From an uncultured Mycoplasmatales bacterium (GTDB lineage Bacteria > Bacillota_I > Bacilli_A > Mycoplasmatales > Mycoplasmoidaceae), in contig CASPLF010000008.1 of NCBI GenBank assembly GCA_949422915.1, positions 1-33,249 on the forward strand: a stretch of DNA of 33,249 bases, read 5' to 3'. The translations under genes and the position numbers were made by a program. This document shows positions 1 to 11,717 of the stretch, piece by piece. Every line of letters starts with the position of its first letter. The stretch's first letter is position 1. The notes below the pieces were generated by a model, which did no database searches, was not told the origin of the DNA, and saw only the letters and a program-made list of their open reading frames with translations.

Positions 1-1
1 T

Positions 2-226
2 ACATCAGGAATAGTCATGTTAGAACCTTCTAAGAAAACAAGTAAAAGAAAACCAAGGATAAAACAAGAATCATTAAGATCCTTAGTTTTAAAACTTTCT
101 GATGAAATGCATAGAGGGTTTAAAAAGCAAGAAGAATTTAATAAACGTCAAGATGAACGTTGAGAACGTCAAGAACAGTTTAATAATTATGTTTTAGATG
201 TTTTCAAAAGAAATGATCTTAAATAG
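2..226 (+). CDS. C-terminal part of a small coiled-coil protein (5' end outside window or ATG at 17)
   Basis: The frame is open from the window edge to a TAG at 224. The first ATG is at 17, so this is either a complete 69-residue protein or the end of a longer one. The product is very charged: a Lys/Arg-rich start, then a helical stretch with Gln/Glu/Arg repeats (EEFNKRQDERWERQEQF; the W is a TGA codon) that looks like a coiled coil. The ending KRNDLK resembles the endings ERNKLK and KLNKLKE of the twin coiled-coil genes at 12609 and 13011, so it may be a diverged member of that family. The function is not recognised. Confidence 0.5.
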
Positions 227-310
227 ATTGTATATCTGCTAACGCCAACTGTTCTTGAGTTCATTAATATTTATTAATTAAAATAATTATTTATAATTAT
301 TTAAATCATT

Positions 311-1486
311 ATGAATGCTGCCATTATCATCACACTAGTTCTAGTAATAATTTCATTAATTGCTACTTGCATTACTTTGAAATTATTTTTAGATAATAAA
401 AACAAAAATAACACAGCAGATAGTGTTGTTTCTACACAAATTAAATCTATTGAAGAAAACATTAATAATAATTATCATTTCTTTGAAGAAAGATTAAATG
501 AGATTAGAAAAGAAATTGATAATAAATTTGATAACAAATTTAAGGACTTATCAGATTTAAATGAATCTAAACTAAAAGAAATTAAACAAACAGTTGATGA
601 AAAACTTTCAGAAACAATAACTAAGAGATTCAATGAAAGCTTTGATTTATTAAGTAAACGTCTTGAAGAAGTTCAAAAGTCTGCTGGAGAAATGAAAAGG
701 GTTGGAGAAAGTGTCGGTAATCTTCAAAAAATATTATCTAATGTTAAAACAACAGGTATTTTTGGAGAAATTCAATTAGGGGCTATATTGGAACAAATTT
801 TAACAAGAGATCAATATGAAACAAATATTGTTACAGGAACAAAACGTGATCCAGTAGAATTTGCAATTAAATTTCCTGGTATGGAAGAAAATGAACATGT
901 ATATTTACCAATTGATTCTAAATTTCCTCTTGAAAAATACACTCAATTGAATGATGCAATTCAATTAGGTGATGAGAGTTTGATTAATGAAAGAAGAAAA
1001 GCTCTTGTTACTACCATTAAGAATATGGCAAAAGATATTAATGAAAAATACATTAATATACCAAAAACAACCGATATTGCCATTATGTTTTTGCCAATTG
1101 AAGGTTTATATGCAGAAGTATGTAAGAATGGTTTGATAGAAGAATTACAAAATAAATACCATGTAGTAATTGCTGGACCAACTACTATGAGTGCTATCCT
1201 TACAAGTTTCAGAATGGGCTTTAAAACACTAGCTCTTCAAAAAGAATCAGCTAATATTTGAAAAACTTTAGCAGCTATTAGAGTAGAATTTGATCGTTAT
1301 AACAAACTTGTTATTAACATTAGTGATAGATTTAAAAAGACAAACGAAGACTTTGATAAATTGATTACAACAAGAACTAATAAAATTACAAGTAAATTAA
1401 AGAAGATTGAAACTAATAATTTAAGTGTTAAGGAAGCTAATGAGATATTAGGTTTAGAAGAGCCTAAAGAAACACGAAAAGAATAA
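311..1486 (+). CDS. rmuC: RmuC-family protein (putative DNA recombination protein)
   Basis: Protein of 391 residues. Residues about 4-26 form one hydrophobic helix (N-terminal membrane anchor). Residues about 45-125 are a long charged coiled coil. From about 140 on comes the RmuC domain, with recognisable segments TTGIFGEIQLGAILEQIL, LPIDSKFPLEKY, DIAIMFLPIEGLYAEV and GPTTMSAILTSFRMGF. The family is nuclease-like and was named from its effect on inversion of short inverted repeats; the exact activity is unsettled. A TGA-Trp codon at 1259 lies in the conserved part, which explains the apparent stop there. No clear Shine-Dalgarno sequence precedes the ATG. After the TAA the same frame stays open for 19 more codons to a second TAA, so the C-terminus may have been shortened by one substitution. 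Confidence 0.9.
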
Positions 1487-1548
1487 CCAAAAGAACAATA
1501 TAAATTAGAATTAGAAGATAATTCTAACGGAATGGAAATGTAAATATT

Positions 1549-1580
1549 AATAAATAGATGAAGGTCTTTTTCTATTTATT
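1549..1580. terminator. Hairpin between rmuC and a minus-strand small gene
   Basis: Nine-base inverted repeat AATAAATAG / CTATTTATT with a 14-base loop containing a T-rich run. It lies where rmuC and the convergent small gene meet, so it could end transcripts from both sides. The stem is AT-rich, so it is a modest call. Confidence 0.4.
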
Positions 1581-1710
1581 ACATCTTAGCAAGTCTTCTC
1601 ATACCTGCTTTGAATTCTTCAAAAGATTCTTTTTCTTCTTGACTATTAATGTTTGGGAAGTTTTCTAACCTAAACATCACTATATCGTGGTTTTTCTTGT
1701 TTTCTGACAT
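1579..1710 (-). CDS. Small hypothetical protein, 43 residues
   Basis: A minus-strand frame from ATG (1710) to TAA (1579) encodes a hydrophilic peptide rich in Glu, Lys and Asn, with segments NHDIVMFRLENFPNIN and FEEFKAGMRRLAKM. There is no signal peptide or membrane helix. It fills the gap between rmuC and the divergent HTH gene, and its stop overlaps the hairpin. No Shine-Dalgarno sequence is visible. I do not recognise the family. The clean end-to-end fit with no other gene on either strand supports a real gene, but 43 codons could be chance. Confidence 0.4.
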   Translation of the reverse strand: MSENKKNHDIVMFRLENFPNINSQEEKESFEEFKAGMRRLAKM

Positions 1711-1810
1711 ATTGTTTTTCTGACTTTTGTTATTGTACATGTTTTGAATAAAATGACTGCTTGTTTATATATTTTAAAGTTTATTAACATAGTTAAACTA
1801 AATTTTTACT

Positions 1811-1831
1811 ATAACCAAAAATGGTTATAAT
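1811..1831 (+). promoter_or_regulatory. Palindrome overlapping a -10 box (possible operator of the HTH gene)
   Basis: ATAACCA-AAAA-TGGTTAT (1811-1828) is a perfect 7-bp inverted repeat. Its right arm runs into TATAAT (1826-1831), a good -10 hexamer 22 bases before the ATG of the HTH protein at 1853. A symmetric site on a promoter just ahead of a DNA-binding protein is the usual layout of autoregulation; that role is inferred. Confidence 0.45.
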
Positions 1832-1852
1832 AAGAAAAAGAAATAAACAAGA

Positions 1853-2212
1853 ATGAATTTAACAACCAAGCAAATATTACAACTTATATTAAATAAGCTT
1901 CCTTTTTCTAAATATTCATTAGCAAAAAGGTTGAATATTCCTTACACTAATCTTCAAAGGTATTTATCAGGTAAAAATGAAGGTGATTTTTCTGCAGTTA
2001 TAAGTTGATTACATGATTTACATCTTGATATTAGCAATCAAAAGATATATTTTTCTAATTATTATTTGGATGAAGATTTATCAAAACTTGATAAAACAAC
2101 ATGTTGTAGTATTTTTGCTTCTTTAGAAGATTCTGATATTTGAAACAAAGAAGGGATGAGAGATGAACTTAATGAAGGTCATTCTGTAGCTTGATTACAT
2201 AAAACATGATAA
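1853..2212 (+). CDS. Helix-turn-helix protein, probably the front part of a broken gene
   Basis: 119 residues from ATG to TAA, with four TGA-Trp codons. Residues about 18-50 look like an XRE-type helix-turn-helix (KYSLAKRLNIPYTNLQRYLS). The rest is acidic and unrecognised. After the TAA the same frame continues directly into a nucleotidyltransferase signature (LKGGTGL), where a residue in place of the stop would give a normal AbiEii-like sequence. The stop therefore looks like a nonsense mutation, or the two parts were joined by a deletion. The DNA-binding half may still be made and act alone; a palindrome over its promoter supports a repressor role. Confidence 0.5.
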
Positions 2213-2371
2213 TTAAAAGGTGGAACAGGGTTAAGCGTTTGTTATGATCTTGATAGATTTAGTGAAGACTTAGATTTTGATACCAATAGAAGCGATATTA
2301 CTTCTATAGTTAAATCTTTTTGTAAAATCTATGGTTATAAATTTAACAAGAAGAAAAAATTAAAGAATTAG
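2213..2371 (+). pseudogene. Remnant of an AbiEii/AbiGii-type nucleotidyltransferase
   Basis: In frame with the HTH gene, right after its stop, the translation reads LKGGTGLSVCYDLDRFSEDL followed by DFDTN. This matches the active-site core of AbiEii toxins (KGGTAL...Y.L.RFSEDLDF), the nucleotidyltransferase half of type IV toxin-antitoxin / abortive-infection systems. The family is normally about 230-300 residues. Here only about 52 codons remain before TAG at 2369, with no start of its own and none of the C-terminal domain. The downstream end runs into a TM2 protein in another frame. It is a decayed defence or addiction gene, not a working one. Confidence 0.7.
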
Positions 2372-2643
2372 AAAAACAAGAAGCTTTAAAACTAAGCAAG
2401 AAAAGATCAAAAATTCATTATCAAATAAAGAATGATCCAGGTTCAAAATGAACAATTTGTTTTTTGCTTTGTTTTTTTGGCGGAAACTTTGGATGGCACA
2501 GATTTTATGCTGGCAAAGTAATTACTGGCATTCTTTATCTATTTACATTAGGCTTTGTTTTCATAGGCACCATAATAGATTTGTATATCATTCTTTCAGG
2601 GCGTTTTAAAAATAAAAACGATGAGTATTTTGTTAGACCTTAA
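2347..2643 (+). CDS. TM2-domain membrane protein (start lost or non-standard)
   Basis: The frame opens after a TAA at 2344 and ends at TAA 2641. After a lysine-rich lead of about 35 residues come two hydrophobic helices with the TM2 pattern: WTICFLLCFFGG, then NFGWHRFYAGKVITGILYLF, then GFVFIGTIIDLYIILSGRF. TM2 proteins are small two-helix membrane proteins of unclear function. No ATG, GTG or TTG precedes the first helix; the nearest possible start is ATT at 2359. The first codons overlap the AbiEii remnant, which suggests the 5' end was lost in the same deletion. It may be translated from a rare start or be a pseudogene. Confidence 0.55.
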
Positions 2644-2724
2644 TTAAAATTCTATAAAAATAATCATTTATAGATCATATTACAAATTATTAAATATATT
2701 AACTGTAAAGATTTTTCTTAATGC

Positions 2725-2747
2725 ATTAATAATATAATATTATTAAT
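2725..2747 (+). promoter_or_regulatory. nifJ promoter -10 inside an 11-bp inverted repeat
   Basis: TATAAT at 2733-2738 lies in a perfect palindrome ATTAATAATAT-A-ATATTATTAAT, 10 bases before the nifJ ATG at 2757. The leader would be only about 12 bases and holds no Shine-Dalgarno sequence. The repeat is pure A/T, so part of the symmetry may be chance. Confidence 0.45.
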
Positions 2748-2756
2748 TTACATTGA

Positions 2757-6263
<3,507 letters not shown>

Positions 6264-6270
6264 TTAAAAA

Positions 6271-6720
6271 CTAACGGTTTTTTTCGTATTCACCAATCTT
6301 ATTGATTCTTTTTAAATGTCGATCACCATTAAATGTGGCATTTAAAAAGTTGCTAATAATTTGAATATTAGTATCAAGATCATTAAATCTAGCTGATAAG
6401 CATAAAACATTAGCGTTATTGTGTTCTACACCTAATGCAGCAGTTTCTGGTTTATAAACATTAACTGCTCTAATTCCTTTAACTTTATTAGCAGCAATTG
6501 TCATTCCAAAACCTGTTCCACAAATAAGAATACCAATTGCATTTTTTGCTAATACTTCTTGGCACAACTTAAATGCATAATCTGGATAATCCACTGATTC
6601 ATTAGAATCAGTTCCTAAATTTTCATACTTTATTTGTTTTTGATCAAAGTATTTACAGATGTCTTTTTTCATTTCTGTTGCTGCATGATCGTTAGCAATA
6701 ATAATTAATTTTTGATTCAT
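6271..6720 (-). CDS. rpiB: Ribose-5-phosphate isomerase B
   Basis: 149 residues, the normal RpiB length. It interconverts ribose-5-phosphate and ribulose-5-phosphate in the pentose-phosphate pathway. Family motifs are intact: ANDHAA (Asp11, His12), DYPDYA, LICGTGFGMTIAANK with catalytic Cys67, and EHNNANVL with His100. Two more members of the RpiB/LacAB superfamily (lacA, lacB) lie just across the divergent promoter. The presence of the catalytic Cys and the RpiB-type N-terminus favours RpiB over a third galactose-6-phosphate isomerase subunit, but a broader sugar range is possible. Confidence 0.88.
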   Translation of the reverse strand: MNQKLIIIANDHAATEMKKDICKYFDQKQIKYENLGTDSNESVDYPDYAFKLCQEVLAKNAIGILICGTGFGMTIAANKVKGIRAVNVYKPETAALGVEHNNANVLCLSARFNDLDTNIQIISNFLNATFNGDRHLKRINKIGEYEKNR

Positions 6721-6726
6721 AAAATT

Positions 6727-6732
6727 ATTATA
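6727..6732 (-). promoter_or_regulatory. rpiB -10 box, leaderless transcript likely
   Basis: On the minus strand TATAAT ends 6 bases before the rpiB ATG (6720). A start point at the usual distance would fall on or next to the A of the ATG, so the mRNA should have almost no leader. No Shine-Dalgarno sequence is present. Confidence 0.55.
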
Positions 6733-6738
6733 GAAGTA

Positions 6739-6765
6739 AACTTAAATATTTATAATATTTAAGTT
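6739..6765 (+). promoter_or_regulatory. lac operon promoter -10 inside a perfect 27-bp inverted repeat (operator candidate)
   Basis: AACTTAAATATT-TAT-AATATTTAAGTT is a perfect inverted repeat with 12-base arms. TATAAT at 6751-6756 sits in its centre. A good Shine-Dalgarno (ATAGGAG) follows at about 6774-6780, before lacF. The layout suggests a dimeric repressor that blocks the -10. No regulator gene is in the window. Confidence 0.6.
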
Positions 6766-6786
6766 AATTATTTTATAGGAGAAAAA

Positions 6787-7125
6787 ATGGCAAAAACAAA
6801 TAAAGCACAAGAAATCGGTTTTCAAATAGTGTCACTTGCTGGTGATGCAAGAAGTTTGTATCTAGAATGCTTAGATACATTAAGAAAATCAACTAAAGCT
6901 AATCTTAAATCTTCTATTTCATCTATTGAAAAAAAGATGAAAGAAGCAGAAGATTTATTAAATGAATGTCATGTTAAACAAACTGACATGTTACAAGCTG
7001 AAGCACAAGGTAAAGCTCAACCATTTGCTTATTTAATGGTTCATGCACAAGATCATTTAATGACTACTATCTTGTTAAAAGAAATGTTAGCTTCTTTCAT
7101 TGATCTATATAAAAAGGCATTTTAG
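6787..7125 (+). CDS. lacF: PTS lactose/cellobiose-family IIA component
   Basis: 112 residues, typical for the soluble, trimeric, helical IIA(Lac) protein. It takes phosphate from HPr and passes it to the IIB domain of LacE. The signature near the C-terminus is VHAQDHLMTT: His86 is the expected phosphorylated histidine and Asp89 the metal ligand at the trimer centre. First gene of the sugar operon, with an ATAGGAG ribosome-binding site, followed 2 bases later by lacA. Cellobiose-type IIA proteins are close relatives, so lactose/galactoside specificity rests on the neighbouring lacA and lacB. Confidence 0.92.
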   Translation: MAKTNKAQEIGFQIVSLAGDARSLYLECLDTLRKSTKANLKSSISSIEKKMKEAEDLLNECHVKQTDMLQAEAQGKAQPFAYLMVHAQDHLMTTILLKEMLASFIDLYKKAF

Positions 7126-7127
7126 TT

Positions 7128-7565
7128 ATGAAAATAGGAATTATTAGTGATACTAAAAATGCCGCAATCAAAGATGAACTAATGGCTTATGTTAAATCAA
7201 TTGGACATGAACCAATTGATTTAAACAAGCATTCAGGAATTCTTGAAAATTGTGATGAATTAGTAAATGCATATAATTCGCACTCAATTGATAGAGGGTT
7301 AGCAATTGATGATTGAGGAATTATTACATTTATGTATTTAGCTAAAAACAAAGGAATTGTAGTAGCTGAAATTAATGATGAACATTCAGCGAGAATGACT
7401 ACTGAACACAATAACAGTAGTATTCTTACATTTGGTAGTGAAATTTCAACTATCAACCAAATGAAAAGAATGGTAGATAAATTCTTAGCAGCTAAATATG
7501 AAGGTGGTCGTCATAAAGTAAGAATTGATATGATGGACACATTATTAGAAAAGGAGGGTAAATAA
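7128..7565 (+). CDS. lacA: Galactose-6-phosphate isomerase subunit LacA
   Basis: 145 residues of the RpiB/LacAB fold. With LacB it converts galactose-6-phosphate to tagatose-6-phosphate. It has the LacA-like features: a start MKIGIISDTKNAAIK without the Asp-His pair of RpiB, no CGTG cysteine loop, but HSARMTTEHNNSSIL conserved in the substrate-binding region and GGRHKVRIDMMDTLL near the end. The partner supplies the catalytic Cys. One TGA-Trp codon at 7314. Two bases after lacF and one base before lacB, so translation is probably coupled. Confidence 0.9.
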
Positions 7566-7566
7566 T

Positions 7567-8115
7567 ATGAAAATAGCAATTGGATGCGATCATATAGTTA
7601 CACCTATTAAAGATGAAGTAGTTAAATTCTTAACTAATAAAGGTCATCAAGTTATTGATTGTGGTACTTATGATAGAGTCAGAACTCACTATGCAGTTTA
7701 TGGTTTTGAAGTAGCAAGACAAGTTGTATCTAAACAAGCAGACTTAGGTGTTTGTATTTGTGGTACAGGTGTTGGTATTTCTAACTCTGCTCAAAAAACA
7801 AAAGGAGCAAGAGTATGTCTTACAAGAGATGTAGCATCAGCAGTAGCTGCTAGAAAATACTATGATGCTAACATCATTGCCATGGGTGGTAGAATTAGTG
7901 GTCAAGGATTAATTGAAGAAATTATTAATGCTTTTATTACCACAGAATATAATGGATCTAATAAAGACTTATTAGATAAGGTTAATAATAAGATTAAAAA
8001 CGACAACTATGATATCTGCATGTTTGATGGTGAAATTGAAAAATGACACCAAGGTGGATATTGTGAAGGGGAAAAACAAGAAACTATTCCTCTACCAAAA
8101 ACCTGAAATAAATAG
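7567..8115 (+). CDS. lacB: Galactose-6-phosphate isomerase subunit LacB
   Basis: 182 residues, slightly longer than most LacB proteins (about 171). It forms the active site with LacA in the tagatose-6-phosphate pathway. Visible motifs: CDHIVTPIKDEV near the start, DLGVCICGTGVGISNSAQK with Cys65 as the catalytic cysteine, and GARVCLTRDVASAVAARKYY. The C-terminal tail has WHQGGYCEGE, as seen in LacB, and two TGA-Trp codons. A GGAG-type ribosome-binding site lies in the end of lacA. lacE follows after 13 bases with its own TAGGAG. Confidence 0.93.
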
Positions 8116-8128
8116 GAGAAAATAAATA

Positions 8129-10786
8129 ATGGAAAAAGTTATTGAAAAACAATCATTGGGTAGATACTATTTGCAAACATTTGCAAATGGTATTAAACGT
8201 TTTACCCAATCTAAATGAATGGTAGCGATTGTAAATGGATTTATTGCTGTAATGCCAATTATTATTACTGCATCGATCTTTACACTTCTATCAGCATTAC
8301 CTGAAATGGTAATGACTATCATTTGACAAAAAGAAGGTCCAACTGCTTGAAAAGATCACATTGATTATGCAACGTTTGAACAATACCAAGCATGAGCAGG
8401 AGCTATATCTAACTGATCAATGGGTATTATTGGTTTATTAGCAACTGCTGCAATTGCTAAGAATTTAGCAGTTGAACTAAACAATAAATTACCTTTTGAA
8501 AGAAGAATGAATGAAACAGCCATCTTCTTTGCTGCTATTTGTGTTTACTTTATGCTATCTGTAATTGAATTTACAGTTGGTAGTGATGACGCATGAAAAG
8601 CAGTATTGCCTGACCACACTGGTCGTGCAATCTTTGTTGATGGTTTAGCAGCACAAGGTATTTTACCTGGTATTATCATCGGTTTAACTTTACCTTATGT
8701 ATTCTATATTTCGTACAAAAAAAACTGAACGATTAGATTACCTAAATCTGTACCACAAACAATTTGTCAAGCATTCTTGGCAATTATTCCTTTATTCTTA
8801 ACATTTGCTATTTTCGGATCAATTGGATTTGGATTTAACAAATGATTAGGAGAACCAATCCTATTCTTTATTTTCGAAAAAATCCAAACAGGATTATCAG
8901 CTAACCCACATATTAACAATAGTTATGGATTAATTGTTATTTATACATTAATGGAAGGTGGTTTCTGATTCTTGGGTGTTCACCCAGAACCAGTACATGC
9001 AATTATGCGTGCTACTTTCTGATTCTCAAACATCGCTGATAACGCACATGGTGGAAACAATTTATTTATTGAACCATTAATGTATGGTTATGGTGCTATG
9101 GGTGGATCTGGATGTACATTAATGCTACCTGCATTAGCATTGTTATTCTGTAGATCAACTCAAATGAAAGTAACTGGTAAAACAGCTGTGTTACCAATCT
9201 TCTTCCAAGTTAATGAACCTGCATTATTCGGAACACCAACAATTTTAAACCCATTGTTTGCATTCCCGATGATCTTTACGGGTATGTTCAATGACTTGTT
9301 ATTTAAAGCATTTGCAGATGCAACTGCTTTCCAAGCTGGAACATTATATTTACCATGATCTACTCCTTACTTCTTACAAACAGCATTACCAACTCCAACA
9401 AATTGAATGCCATGAGTATTTAACATCATTGCTTTAGCAATTTGTACTTTAACTTATTTACCAGCAGTTATCTTACATGATAAGAACTGCTTAAAAGAAG
9501 AAGCTAAGAAATTAAATATTAACTCAATTAACTTCAAACCACAAAATGGTATTGAAATCATTAAAAGTAAATTGTTTATTGGTGATGCAACTGCAAGAAA
9601 TGAACACAAAATTTTCAAAAAACAATTAAACAAGAAAGCTAAAAAAGCTATTGCTTTAGCAAACGGTAATGAACAACAAAAGAGTCAAATCAAATTAGCT
9701 AATAAAATTAAACTATTAAAGAATAAAGCTATTTGTTTATCTGATGAATTAGCAATTGTTGCTAAATCATTTGAATTAACTAAGAAAAACAAAAAAGCTA
9801 AATTAAATGCTAAACTTGAAAACTTATCTGAAAAAGTAGATCTATGCATTGATCAAGCAAATGACAAGAAAAATGCTAAGATTCAAAAATTAAACAAGAA
9901 ATTAGAAACTTTAAAAGCAAAAATTTCTACTTTCAAACAAATTTCTAGTCAATCTAAATCTAAATTAACTAAGAAAATAACTACTAAATCAATTGCAAAT
10001 ACAAAAGTTAAGATTGAAAAAATAGAAAGCAAGATTGCTTCTAAACAATCAGCTCCTGCAAAAGTTCATTGCAATGTAAAAGATCTTGATGTAGTGAAAG
10101 CAAAAGAAACTCGTAAGATTGAAGCTTCTTATGTAAATTCTTGCATTAGAGCAAACAAAAAGTTTGCTAGAAGACATAAAGCATTACAAAACAAAGCTGA
10201 CAAATTAAATATCAAAATTGCATATCTTAATGTTCCAACAGCTTTAAAGAAATTTAAGAATGCAAAAGCATTTAAAAAAGCAAACAAGAAACAATCATTC
10301 AAAGAAATTATTTCTAAGAATAAAGCAGAAATCGCTCAATGTAAAAACCCTTGAGCAAAAGTTGAAAAAGAAGTAGCACCATCTGTAGTTGCTGCTACAA
10401 CTGCTGCTCCTGTTAAGGCTCAAAAACCTACTCAAGCATCAACTAATGGAATTGATCCTAATAAAAAATACCAAGTATTGGTATTGTGTTTAGGTGCTGG
10501 CTCATCAGCTGTATTAGCAAACACTATTAACAAAGGATTAAAAGCTAATAGTATTAAAAATATTAAAGCAGCTGCATTGGCCTGAGGTCAACACGAATCT
10601 GCATTAGCTTCAAGTGATCTTGTAATCTTGTCTCCTCAATTAGGTTCACATGCAAACAATTTATCTAAACAAGCACAAGACATAGGATTTAAACTATTAG
10701 CTTGCAGAGGTAGAGACTACATTGATCTATCAAAAAATCCAGCAAACGCTGCTGACATTGTAATTAGGGAATTAACATCAAAATAA
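8129..10786 (+). CDS. lacE: PTS lactose-type IIC-IIB permease with a giant lysine-rich linker
   Basis: 885 residues, against about 570 for known LacE. Residues 1 to about 450 are the IIC membrane domain, with several helices, GVHPEPVHAIMRATFW (near 283), NNLFIEPLMYGYGAMGG and FFQVNEPALFGTPTILNP (Glu near 363). Residues about 455-775 are an extra segment with very high Lys/Ala/Asn content and long coiled-coil-like helices, followed by an Ala/Pro/Thr-rich stretch. Residues 779-885 are a complete IIB domain with the P-loop VLVLCLGAGSSA (phospho-Cys787). The frame is unbroken across the linker, so this is one protein, not a fusion error. It should import lactose or galactose as the 6-phosphate. 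The linker is not explained by the family. Confidence 0.92.
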
Positions 10787-10787
10787 A

Positions 10788-11678
10788 ATGACAAACAACT
10801 ATAAACAACACAATTTAGTAAATATGGATAAAATGTTACATGATGCCAAAGAAGGGCATTATGCCATTTTACATATTAATGCAGTCAACTATGACTGAAT
10901 AAAGGTAACCATCTTAACTGCACAAGAAACTAATTCACCAATCATTGTTGCTTTAACAGAGAAATCTATGAAAGGTATTATTTCTCCAGTAGGTATTGCT
11001 CATATGGTGTATGACATAATGGACACTTATAAAATAAGTGTTCCTGTTGCTTTACACTTAGATCACGGATCATATGATGCTGCTGTTGAATGTATTAAAG
11101 CAGGATTTAGTTCTGTAATGTATGACGGATCTAAAGAACCAATTGATATTAATATTAAGAAAACTAATGAAATCTTAGCATTAGCTAAACAATATGATGT
11201 ATCGGTTGAAGGTGAAGTAGGAGCAATTGGTGGTAAGGAAGATGGCGTTACCGGAAACGGTGAACAAGCAAATCCAGAAGAATGCTCACGTTTAGCAGCA
11301 ACTGGTATTTCATGTTTAGCTGCAGGAATCGGTAATGTTCACGGTATCTATCCAGCAGATTGAAAAGGAATTAACTTAAAGTTATTAGAAGAAATTAAAG
11401 CTCATACTAATAATATTCCGCTAGTATTACACGGTGGAAGTGGGATTCCAACTGAACAAGTACAAGAAGCAATTAGACTTGGTGTATGCAAAGTTAATGT
11501 TGGTACAGAAACTTTACTTGCCTTTACAGATGCATTAGCTCCTTATTTCTTATCAGGTAAACATAAAGAAGGCAAAGGCTTTGACACTAGAAAATATTTC
11601 CCAATTGGTTATGAAGGTGTAAAACAAAAAATCATTGAGAAATTAAAAATGATTGGTTCATTTGGTAAAGCTAAATAA
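10788..11678 (+). CDS. Class II fructose/tagatose-bisphosphate aldolase
   Basis: 296 residues, zinc-dependent aldolase. Conserved: ALHLDHGSYD (Asp92, zinc ligand His93), EGEVGAIGGKEDGV, GNVHGIYP (His185) and LVLHGGSGIP (His215), then the phosphate-binding KVNVGTE. It cleaves fructose-1,6-bisphosphate or tagatose-1,6-bisphosphate into glyceraldehyde-3-phosphate and dihydroxyacetone phosphate. Its start lies 1 base after lacE, so the tagatose role (like GatY/KbaY) is likely. Firmicute lac operons use the unrelated class I LacD here. Whether this is also the glycolytic Fba depends on whether the genome has another copy. Two TGA-Trp codons. Confidence 0.88.
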
Positions 11679-11685
11679 AAAAAAG

Positions 11686-11717
11686 AATAGTTAAGACTAA
11701 ACTCTTAACTATTTTTT
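11686..11717. terminator. Bidirectional intrinsic terminator between aldolase gene and pflA
   Basis: Perfect 10-bp stem AATAGTTAAG / CTTAACTATT with an 8-base loop, preceded by an A-run and followed by T7. It can work on both strands. The minus-strand pflA stop codon lies inside the right arm, so pflA and the terminator overlap. Confidence 0.85.

Noticed and set aside
6264..6290. Terminator between nifJ and rpiB
   Set aside because: Only a weak A/T hairpin overlapping the rpiB stop; not strong enough to call.
7128..8115. lacA and lacB as duplicated rpiB genes
   Set aside because: One lacks and the other keeps the catalytic Cys loop, the tail of LacB is present, and both sit with lacF and lacE, so a galactose-6-phosphate isomerase pair fits better.
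10788..11678. Calling the aldolase lacD
   Set aside because: Its zinc-binding motifs are class II; LacD is a class I aldolase of a different family.
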